DNA of 40,583 bases, taken from the NCBI GenBank assembly GCA_027623555.1, contig JAQBSZ010000037.1, positions 1-40,583 of the forward strand. Reading direction: 5' to 3'. Source of the DNA: Pseudomonadota bacterium. Lineage in GTDB: Bacteria > Pseudomonadota > Gammaproteobacteria > Pseudomonadales > Pseudohongiellaceae. Under the pieces are notes generated by a model, which saw only the letters and a list, made by a program, of their open reading frames with translations, was not told where the DNA came from and ran no database searches. Below are positions 33,675-40,583 of this stretch, one piece after another. The translations under genes and the position numbers were made by a program. Position 1 is the stretch's first letter. Every line of letters begins with the position of its first letter.

Positions 33675-35156
33675 ATGCACGGAATGTTCAAAAACCTCTC
33701 CTTTCTCCCAGTCGCGCTGCTGTTGCTGCTGAGTGCACCATTAATTGCACTCTCCCAGTCAGCGCCGGCCCTTGTCGAGGCCTTCAAGACTGCTGACCTC
33801 GAAGCAGCACGCTCACTGATCGCGCTGGGCGCCGATGTCAATGAGACCCAGGGCGATGGTGCCACGGCGCTGCACTGGGCGGTGTTCCAGGATGATCACG
33901 TCGGGACCAGCTTGCTGCTTGAACACGGCGCCGATGTGAACGCGGCCAATGAACTGGGTGCCACGCCGCTGTGGTTGGCGGCCGTTAACGGCAGTTCTGC
34001 CATGGTTGCACACTTACTGGGTGTTGGGGCCAATCCAAATGTCGCGCTGAAGATGGGTGAAACGCCACTGATGACTGCGGCGCGCTCCGGTGATCCTGAG
34101 TCGGTACGTCTGCTGCTCGTCGCTGGTGCCAATCCAAACGCGACGGAGCAGGAGCGAGGACAGACGGCGCTGATGTGGGCCGCCGCTCAACAGCATGCCG
34201 ACGTCGTTGCGGTGCTTGTCGACCATGGAGTCGATTTACAGGCGCGTTCCAGCGTGTGGTATCAACTGGAGAACACGGCCGGTAACACCAACCCAACCGG
34301 AAACTTCCGCATGGCCCATGGTGGCTCATCGGCGCTGCTGTTCGCCGCGCGCAATGGCGATATCGAAACCGCCCGGGTGCTGCTCGCCGCCGGCGCTGAT
34401 GTGCAGGACCGCGATGCCTCCGGTGCCAGCGCCCTGTTGCTGGCAGCCCACAGTGGACACGGTCAACTCGCCGAATTCCTGTTGGCCAATGGAGCCGATC
34501 CCAATGCTGCCGAGGCGGGTTATACGGCACTGCATGCGGCGGTGTTGCGCAGCCAGGTAAACCTGGTGAAGGCGTTGTTAGCGAAGGGTGCCGATCTCAA
34601 TGCACTTATTGAACATGGTACACCGGGACGACGCTTCAGCGCCGACTACAGCATTCGCTATCAACTGATTGGCACCAACGCGCTGTGGCTGGCTGCCAAG
34701 TACGGAGAAGTCGAGATTTTGAAGACACTGATTGAGGCCGGCGCCGATCCATTCTTCGAGACCGACCGCGGTGTGACCACGTTACAGGTAGCCATGGGCA
34801 ATTCAGGCTCATCCCTGGATCATCGCCGTGACCGGATTGGCAATGCCGCACCGGACCTCGACGCCGAGGAGCGGGCAACGCTGGAACTGGCGCGCACGCT
34901 AATTGATCTCGGAGTCGATGTGAATGCCGCCGACGACCGTGGCCAGACGGCCATGCATCATGCTGTACTTAAAGACTTCTCCACGGTAGTTGATTACCTG
35001 GCGCGGCGTGGCGCCGATATACATCGGGCAGACAAGCGCGGCCAGACTCCGCTGCAACTGGCCGAGACGGTGCAGACTATTCCCGGCACCAATGGACTGC
35101 GGGGCACGCGTCCGCAAGTGGCTGCCGTGTTGCGACGCCTGGGCGCCAGCGAATAA
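33675..35156 (+). CDS. Exported ankyrin-repeat protein
   Basis: A 493-residue protein with a signal peptide (1-28, cleavage near LSQ) and roughly ten ankyrin repeats. Clear units are DGATALHWAVFQDD, LGATPLWLAAVNG, MGETPLMTAARSGD, GQTALMWAAAQQH, GASALLLAAHSGHG, AGYTALHAAVLRSQ, GTNALWLAAKYGE and RGQTAMHHAVLKD. It is predicted to be a periplasmic protein-binding scaffold. Two short breaks in the repeat pattern (around residues 195-212 and 375-400) suggest loops. An AGGA site precedes ATG 33675. It is divergent from the DUF1592 operon across 135 bp and 39 bp upstream of an epoxide hydrolase-like gene. Such ankyrin genes often accompany DUF1592/DUF1552 loci, though the partner is not known. Confidence 0.87.
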   Translation: MHGMFKNLSFLPVALLLLLSAPLIALSQSAPALVEAFKTADLEAARSLIALGADVNETQGDGATALHWAVFQDDHVGTSLLLEHGADVNAANELGATPLWLAAVNGSSAMVAHLLGVGANPNVALKMGETPLMTAARSGDPESVRLLLVAGANPNATEQERGQTALMWAAAQQHADVVAVLVDHGVDLQARSSVWYQLENTAGNTNPTGNFRMAHGGSSALLFAARNGDIETARVLLAAGADVQDRDASGASALLLAAHSGHGQLAEFLLANGADPNAAEAGYTALHAAVLRSQVNLVKALLAKGADLNALIEHGTPGRRFSADYSIRYQLIGTNALWLAAKYGEVEILKTLIEAGADPFFETDRGVTTLQVAMGNSGSSLDHRRDRIGNAAPDLDAEERATLELARTLIDLGVDVNAADDRGQTAMHHAVLKDFSTVVDYLARRGADIHRADKRGQTPLQLAETVQTIPGTNGLRGTRPQVAAVLRRLGASE

Positions 35157-35195
35157 ACCATTCTATTTTCCTGTGCGCGCTTCTGGAGGCAATCA

Positions 35196-36254
35196 ATGAA
35201 ACGCTGCGTTCTCTCGATGCTGGTGCTGCTTGCCAGCTGTGCGCCAACCATGACTGAACCCAATAACACCGAAGCCCTGGCAGCCCAATACGGCGGACAA
35301 GTACGCTATGTTGAAACTAATGGCATAACGCTACGCGTGGTGGAGGCCGGACAAGGACCCTTGGTAGTGTTGGTACATGGCTGGCCGGAATCGTGGTACT
35401 CCTGGCGCCATCAGTTGAGGCCTCTTGCCAATGCCGGCTACCACATTGTCGCACCGGACATGCGTGGCTACGGCGGTTCGACGCTTTCGGAAGCCATCGA
35501 AGACTACAATATCAGGGAATTGACGGCCGACGTGGCGGGCATCGTCACGGCGCTCGGTGAAGAGCATGCCGTGGTTATCGGTCACGACTGGGGCGCACCG
35601 ATCGCCTGGCAGAGTGCGCTGCTGTACCCGGAGATTTTCCAGGCGGTGGTTGGCCTGAGCGTTCCCTATGGTGGCCGGGGTGCAGAGCGACCGGTCAATC
35701 AATTGCGCCAGGATCCGGACGATGACTTCTTCTACACGCGCTATTTCCAGGAACCGGGCATTGCGGAGGCCGAGTTCGATGCTGATCCACGGGCACTGAT
35801 CGCCCGGCTTTTCACCTCCCGCTCGCCAGGCACCCCAACCGCAGCACCGGAAGTCACCGATCCCCGCGCCAGCGCCGGCGGCTGGTTACCCAGGCTCGGC
35901 GAACCCATCGAGCTTCCCCACTGGCTCAGCGAGGCAGACCTGAACTATTACGTCGGCGAATTTCGCGGGGCCGGTTTCCGGGGTGGCATCAATTATTACC
36001 GCAACGGCACCCGTAACTGGGATCTGACAGCCGAGTTGGCTGGCAAGAAGATTACCCAGCCGGCATTGTTTCTCGCCGGCGAGCTCGACATCGTTAATCG
36101 CGGCGCAACCCAAGAACAGTTGTTAGAGAGAATGGCGCCAAACTTTGAGGATCTGCGAGGAGTGATTCTCCAGCCAGGCATCGGGCATCGCAATCAGCAG
36201 CAGGCACCGGATCAGACCAATGCGGTGCTTATCGAGTTCTTGAATTCACTCTGA
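35196..36254 (+). CDS. Epoxide hydrolase-like alpha/beta hydrolase lipoprotein
   Basis: A 352-residue alpha/beta hydrolase resembling soluble epoxide hydrolases. It has HGWP (61-64) as the oxyanion motif, an Asp nucleophile D131 in GHDWGAP, an acid probably in AGELDIVN, and the base His in GIGHRNQQQAPDQ. The Asp nucleophile points to epoxide or haloalkane chemistry rather than esters. The N-terminus is a lipoprotein signal (lipobox LASC, C15), so the enzyme is probably anchored in the outer or inner membrane, which is uncommon for the family. A GGAGG site precedes the start. The upstream ankyrin gene is 39 bp away. Confidence 0.86.
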   Translation: MKRCVLSMLVLLASCAPTMTEPNNTEALAAQYGGQVRYVETNGITLRVVEAGQGPLVVLVHGWPESWYSWRHQLRPLANAGYHIVAPDMRGYGGSTLSEAIEDYNIRELTADVAGIVTALGEEHAVVIGHDWGAPIAWQSALLYPEIFQAVVGLSVPYGGRGAERPVNQLRQDPDDDFFYTRYFQEPGIAEAEFDADPRALIARLFTSRSPGTPTAAPEVTDPRASAGGWLPRLGEPIELPHWLSEADLNYYVGEFRGAGFRGGINYYRNGTRNWDLTAELAGKKITQPALFLAGELDIVNRGATQEQLLERMAPNFEDLRGVILQPGIGHRNQQQAPDQTNAVLIEFLNSL

Positions 36255-36291
36255 TGTGGAACAACAGGGTTACCGAGATTGAATTCCCGGT

Positions 36292-38552
36292 TTAGGGACC
36301 AAGCAGGATCGTGGTCAGGCCGGTGAAGATAACTGGGTCAGAATCCAGCACATACGTGGCCTGTACTTCGTAGAACCCAGTACCCACTTGCAGGCTGCCG
36401 ATGAAGAGTAAGCCGCTCAGTTCATCGTAAGTCGCTTCCACAGTCGGTGTTAATAACGGATCGAGCGCGCTGGAAGCAACCATCTGCAGCTCAACCTCGG
36501 CATTGAACACGACCATAAACTCCGCGCGTATCAGCTCGCCACCGGACAGACGTATAAACGGCAGGGTCAGCTTGGAGCCGGTTATCGTAGGTGACTCATC
36601 GAGGTCAATAATCAGCCCGGGATCAACGCCTGGAATGATGATCTGCACATTATCGCAGGCGGTGTTGCCGCCGAGAGCGTCGATCAGATCGGCAAACACC
36701 GGGACACACATCTCCGATTCAAGCTGGGCAATATTATTCACCGTGACCAGTTCATGGTAGTAACGATCGCCATTGAGAATGGGAGGTGAGTCGTCAATAA
36801 GAAGTCGGTAACTGAAGGTGATGTTCTCATCCTCAGCCAGCTGCTCGATGAAGCAAGTTAGCGCCCCGATTTTTTGTTGCGCATCGCCTACCTGCAATCC
36901 GGTGATAATAAGATCACTGCCGAGGATGCGACAGGAAGCGAACGAATTCTCATAGGTTTGAGGTTCAACGCTGAACAGACCGCCACTGAGATGGGCAAAG
37001 GAGACATCCAGGTTATTAAGTGTGACACCTGAAGTATTGGTGATGTCGACTTGGATCGTGACAAATTCATTCTGAAAAACGGCAGGCTCGATTGCAGTCT
37101 GCAATATCTCCAGTGCCTGGTTCTGTGTGACTGTCACCGTTAACTTGTCCTCGAGCGCTTCGGGCGCGACCGGAAATACGGAGTCGGTGAGGGCACTTAC
37201 CAGATGGCGGGTCTTGTTCATTGAAAACACCGCGTCGGCTCCGGCGGCGATGTCGTTGCGATCTACGCCACATGACAGACTCTTGCAGAATGCCTCGGGG
37301 TTGGAGAAGCGGTTTACATCCTCGGCCACACCCCAGTCATAAGTCCCCAGCCGCGCCGTGATGGTAGTAAACACATCGGCGACACCGTAACCCGAGGAAT
37401 AGGGGAAAGTACCACCATCTGGATATTCGCTTCGATTAGGCACGATACCCATGTTTGCAGCAAACGCCGGAGCCAGGTCAGGCAGGCCGAGACAGTCCGG
37501 CCCGGCCCGATGTTCACCACTGTGATCAATTCACCGCGATGATAAGCGGGCTGAAAATCACCCTGCCTGCCAAGGGCGTTGATTGAGGCATACCCACACA
37601 AAGGATCGATACCCGGGTCCATGGCGTGCAGAAAGACGATCAGGTCTCCCCCGGAACTGAGTAGCATCTGATCGACAAGCTCGAAGGCTGGGTCGGTCTT
37701 ACTCTGAAGTGCATTAAAGGTATCGGGCAGGGTACTGTCAGTGAGGAGGTAGGGCACTTCCGCCAGCCCCGCGCCATTGAACTTGATGTTGACATCGTTT
37801 TCGCGAAATACCTGGTTGCTCACGGTGACAAACTGACCCACGCGACTCTCCAGCTTGCCATCTAGGTATTGTGCGGCCGCAGGAGAATAGAGAAACAGGA
37901 TGTCCACAACGGCATCCCGGGCCAGCAACTCATCCACCGGCGTGCCGGGAGGTAGATCGATGATTGCTTCATCTATATCCGGAACATTGTTCTGATTGAA
38001 ATCGACTGCAATGTCGCGCACCAGTTTAATGTCCAGGTTCGATCCGCGAATCCGGGTATTGCCATCGGCGAGACTCACCTCCACAGCGTCTGGCTCAAGC
38101 ACAGTGATCGATGTTGATGAGAGTGAGAGAGTGAACTGAGGTCCTGCCGTCACCGAATTTGGTCCATCGATAAAAAAATCAACGACCCTGGATGACTGCG
38201 CTTTCAAGGTTGTAATGCGACAGTCCAGTGTGCGGGTAAAAGAATCCGCCGATTCATCGCACAGCGTATCGACGTTGCCCAGGTTCAGGCTAGCGGGCAT
38301 GCGTATAAGAAATTGAATGTCGTTAATGCTGTTCAGGGTCGGGTTGCTGATGACAGCCACGATTGGCAATAAGCCGTTAACGCCCGTCTGATAGACATAG
38401 TCGCGCTCTGCGGTGAAGTCAATGCTGGGAGATTGTGCAACAGTGGACAGGCTAGTCATTACCAGCATTAATCCAGTTGCCAGCTGCAGCAGTGGGTTCA
38501 GGCGTCTGTAGCAGGGTGTGGCTCTACTAAGCGTGTTGGGTATCTTCTTCAT
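36292..38552 (-). pseudogene. Reprolysin-like (M12-type) metallopeptidase gene, frameshifted
   Basis: Two overlapping frames make one exported protein. The 5' part (38552 to about 37500) has a signal peptide and the segment VVDILFLYSPAAAQYLDG, typical of reprolysin-like peptidases. The 3' part carries NMGIVPNRSEYPDG, GTFPYSSGYGV and Ig-like domains. A tandem GGCCC duplication at 37499-37508 shifts the frame; removing one copy restores 751 residues. The zinc motif is also ruined: where HExxHxxGxxH is expected, the frame reads P-A-F-A-A-N-M-G-I-V-P (37438-37470), so all three His and the Glu are gone. The gene was probably inactive as a protease even without the frameshift. It is convergent with the epoxide hydrolase gene. 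Confidence 0.8.
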
Positions 38553-38793
38553 GTCGTTAGAATGGGTGAATCAAGATTCTGGGGGTCCATACCTTATAAC
38601 GGTTATCTGCCAGGGTTTCTGAAGCTCTCCGGGCCAATGGATCAGGAGAAAATGCAGTAAATTAACTTGATCAGCAAGCCTGGATTTTCTAGAGAGGCAG
38701 TAATTAAGAGCGCTAACTATTACAATGCCACTTACCAGGAAACACCCTGGGAGAATTGTGGCTTTTAAAACTCGCCAGAACCAGGGCTAGGCT

Positions 38794-39252
38794 ATGCAAA
38801 TGAATGGCATCGCGCACATAGCGATAACAGTGTCAGACTTCGAAAGCTGTAACGCCTTCTACCGGCGCCTGTTCAAATTCCTGGAGATGAAATTGGTTTA
38901 CGATACTGACGATGTGATCTACGGCGTGGGAAGTCGCACCGGCATCGTTATAAGGTCGGCTACAGAAGAATTTAAGGATGACGTTTTCCGGCAGAATCGC
39001 ATTGGCTTACATCACTACTGCTTTCGCGCACGGTCTCGAGAAGATATCGATTCACTGTACGAATTTTTAGTCGAGATCGATGCAAAAATAGTTCACGCAC
39101 CAGAAGAAGGACGCTGGGCGCCAGGTTATTATTCTGTCCTATTTGAAGACCCGGACGGCATTCGTATCGAAGCCAACTTCGTCCCTGGACAAGGCAACCT
39201 CGATCCGCAAGTTCAATTGCCCTTAAAAACTTCCATGCAGGAGAGTTCCTGA
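38794..39252 (+). CDS. VOC family protein (glyoxalase/dioxygenase fold)
   Basis: A 152-residue cytoplasmic protein of the vicinal oxygen chelate fold. Two beta-alpha-beta-beta-beta units are visible: the first from NGIAHIAITVSDFESCNAFY and the second from RIGLHHYCFRARSREDIDSL. Potential metal ligands are His in GIAHIAI, His in LHHYCF and Glu in GIRIEANF. Substrates of the fold vary from methylglyoxal adducts to aromatic diols, so no function is assigned. ATG 38794 or 38800 could be used, and the Shine-Dalgarno is weak. It lies alone after a 241-bp gap in which nothing else was recognised. Confidence 0.82.
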   Translation: MQMNGIAHIAITVSDFESCNAFYRRLFKFLEMKLVYDTDDVIYGVGSRTGIVIRSATEEFKDDVFRQNRIGLHHYCFRARSREDIDSLYEFLVEIDAKIVHAPEEGRWAPGYYSVLFEDPDGIRIEANFVPGQGNLDPQVQLPLKTSMQESS

Positions 39253-39397
39253 GTGTATTTGTGCCTGAGGGATGCTGGCACAGGGTAAGAGTGTCCCCTA
39301 CGGTTCCAAGATTCTAAAAGTAGAGTTCTACGGCAAGCAAAATGAAGATCGCTGGAATCATAGTTGCAATTGTGCTGATAGAAAGAAGAGGTACCAA

Positions 39398-39577
39398 ATG
39401 ACTATGCTGGTAATGATAATTGCAATCCTGTTTGCATCGCTATTCATCCTCATTCCACTGTTAGAGAAATACGGAAAGGAGAGATCTGATGAAGATCTGC
39501 AAAAAATTACCCGCTGGATGGCCCCTTTAATGGTCATACTGATCATTGCCATGGCTCTTCGTTTCTTCACGGGTTAA
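39398..39577 (+). CDS. Small two-helix membrane protein
   Basis: A 59-residue protein starting at ATG 39398, which is preceded by AAGAAGAGG. It contains two hydrophobic helices (about 3-21 and 42-58) joined by a charged loop (EKYGKERSDEDLQKI), so both ends are probably on the same side of the inner membrane. The frame is open upstream to 39272, but that extension is polar and lacks a start signal. No family is recognised. It lies 145 bp after the VOC gene. Confidence 0.6.
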   Translation: MTMLVMIIAILFASLFILIPLLEKYGKERSDEDLQKITRWMAPLMVILIIAMALRFFTG

Positions 39578-39698
39578 CCAGTGGCGCTGTCCATTGGCGG
39601 ATCAACAAAGTTGAACGCCACCTCGACATTTCTCGAATTGAGTCATTAGCTAATCAATACCGATCTACGCCAGGAACCAATAGCGGCTCTTTGACTCT

Positions 39699-40379
39699 TC
39701 AATTCCTCGCAAGCCGATCCAGAGCTACTTGTGCCGGGCCATAACCGCGACGGGCAGATTCCCGGTACCAGCGCGTGGCCTGCTCGATGTCGAGATCAAC
39801 CCCCAACCCCCGTTCAAACATTTCCGCCACTCGGAATTGTGGGATAGCATCCCCTTGTGCGGCGGCCTGTAACCACCAGGAAACAGCGAGTGCGTTATTC
39901 TGGGGAACACCTGTACCTGAGGCATAAATATTCCCCATGTTGTGTTGCGCCAGCATATTCCCCAGAAGAGCCGCGCGTTCATACCAGCGTGCGGCGGCAA
40001 CCGGATCGACAGTTTTTCCCAGCCCTTCGGCAAAGGCGGTGCCCATTAAAAAACAGGCTTCAGCCACATTCGCATTGGCAAGGCGCTCGACATCCTGGAT
40101 GACATTGGACGCTACTTCTTGAGCCAGATTTCGGTCTTGCATAAATCCCATGCGTCCAGTGGAATGCACGCGGGCTATCCACATCACAGCAAGCGTGTCC
40201 TGACTGGCCGCCGCCCGCTCGAGTAATAGCCGCGCGCGTGCATCATCGACATGACCGGCTGCGCCGGTATACCAATTGATGGCCTCTGCCAAATCAGCGT
40301 TAATCCCTGGCGTAGCTGCGCAGCTAGTAAGGGCCAATAGCCATGCTGCAAGAGTGCTTCTGTAGAGAATGAACTTCAC
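39699..40379 (-). CDS. Sel1-repeat lipoprotein
   Basis: A protein of about 226 residues with a lipoprotein signal (KFILYRSTLAAWLLALTSC, lipobox LTSC) and at least three Sel1-like repeats: VAEACFLMGTAFAEGLGK, AQHNMGNIYASGTGVPQ and PQFRVAEMFERGLGVDLD. Each is followed by an A-x-x-WY/WW-x-x-AA type helix. Such repeats act as protein-binding scaffolds, often in envelope signalling. The GTG at 40379 fits the lipoprotein signal, with AGGA upstream; an in-frame ATG at 40448 would add 23 residues unlike a signal peptide. It faces the small membrane protein gene convergently and ends near a transposon-like sequence. Confidence 0.82.
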   Translation of the reverse strand: MKFILYRSTLAAWLLALTSCAATPGINADLAEAINWYTGAAGHVDDARARLLLERAAASQDTLAVMWIARVHSTGRMGFMQDRNLAQEVASNVIQDVERLANANVAEACFLMGTAFAEGLGKTVDPVAAARWYERAALLGNMLAQHNMGNIYASGTGVPQNNALAVSWWLQAAAQGDAIPQFRVAEMFERGLGVDLDIEQATRWYRESARRGYGPAQVALDRLARN

Positions 40380-40481
40380 AGGGTAATGTATCCTATTTTG
40401 TGCGTGACCCGCCAAATAGAAACAGGTCTGAGTAAAAATGGGATGCAATGTAAAGGGCTGCTAATTACCCATTGCAGACAG

Positions 40482-40583
40482 TGTGGGTGCGCTTTTTTGG
40501 CAAAAACGTGAAAATTGCATATTCTGGCCCATTCCGATCACTGATTCTGGTTTAATCCGATCACCCATTCTGGATCTTTCCGA
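40482..40583. mobile_element. Probable end of an IS21-like insertion sequence (partial)
   Basis: From about 40482 (TGTGGGTGCGC) the sequence changes character. ATTCTGG recurs at 40521, 40544 and 40567, exactly 23 bp apart, each time followed by a TCCGATCAC-like block, and the third unit runs off the window. Multiple short direct repeats inside the termini are typical of IS21-family elements. No transposase is present, so the family is inferred. Confidence 0.5.

Noticed and set aside
33540..33680. Longer N-terminus of the DUF1592 gene
   Set aside because: It would overlap the divergent ankyrin gene and precede a clear signal peptide; the intergenic promoter region is the better reading.
39290..39298. 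AGTGTCCCC resembling the end of a palindromic element
   Set aside because: Only nine bases match and no arm or spacer is nearby, so it may be chance.
1..40583. CRISPR arrays, rRNA genes or phage modules
   Set aside because: No regularly spaced repeat-spacer pattern, rRNA sequence or phage structural gene was seen; the only regular repeats are the palindromic elements and the 23-bp units at the right edge.

Overview
This window looks like a chromosomal accessory region of a free-living gammaproteobacterium, probably aquatic and rich in exported catabolic enzymes. The reasons are the moderately high GC content, Sec, Tat and lipoprotein signals on most products, an FNR/Anr box with proteobacterial spacing, and the mix of DUF1501, PSD1, DUF1552 and DUF1592 proteins with PQQ and alpha/beta-hydrolase enzymes. 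The genus cannot be fixed from the sequence alone. There is no rRNA, no convincing tRNA, no CRISPR array and no complete transposase gene.

Layout. 235-14099 (+): sulfotransferase, SMP-30/gluconolactonase-like lipoprotein, double lipocalin-like protein, Tat-type dienelactone hydrolase, exported SDR, M28-like peptidase, gamma-glutamyltransferase lipoprotein, B3-type metallo-beta-lactamase-fold protein, and a PSD1 cytochrome plus DUF1501 pair. Three 91-128 bp palindromic 'GGGGACAC' elements sit between these genes, two of them within 5 bp of a stop codon. 14330-15240 (+): a universal stress protein behind a perfect FNR/Anr box. 15404-18780 (-): exported RraA-like protein, an apparently autorepressed HTH/nucleotidyltransferase-fold regulator, a 44-residue membrane peptide and two exported unknowns. 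18926-20062 (+): a redoxin/DsbD-alpha protein whose catalytic Cys codon is an in-frame UGA followed by a SECIS-like hairpin, i.e. a probable selenoprotein. 20413-23942 (+): a GNAT-histone deacetylase fusion and a MATE exporter, each preceded by a copy of the same roughly 110 bp upstream sequence. 24000-33539 (-): haloalkane dehalogenase remnant, alpha/beta hydrolase, class C beta-lactamase-like lipoprotein, PQQ dehydrogenase, and a DUF1592-DUF1552-'DLQGVW' operon ending in a clear terminator. 33675-36254 (+): ankyrin protein and epoxide hydrolase-like lipoprotein. 36292-38552 (-): a reprolysin-like gene broken by a 5-bp tandem duplication. 38794-39577 (+): VOC protein and a small two-helix membrane protein. 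40379-39699 (-): Sel1-repeat lipoprotein. From about 40482 the window runs into 23-bp tandem repeats resembling an IS21-type transposon end.

How it fits together. Most products are predicted to act in the periplasm or on the outer membrane. They are hydrolases, lactonases, a quinoprotein dehydrogenase and c-type cytochrome-containing partners, which suggests extracytoplasmic breakdown of organic compounds with electron transfer to the respiratory chain; the substrate is unknown. The selenoprotein probably belongs to a periplasmic thiol relay. The strongest points for follow-up are the in-frame UGA, the covarying palindromic elements, the shared GNAT-HDAC/MATE upstream sequence, and the promoter-embedded operator pair at 16971-17006.
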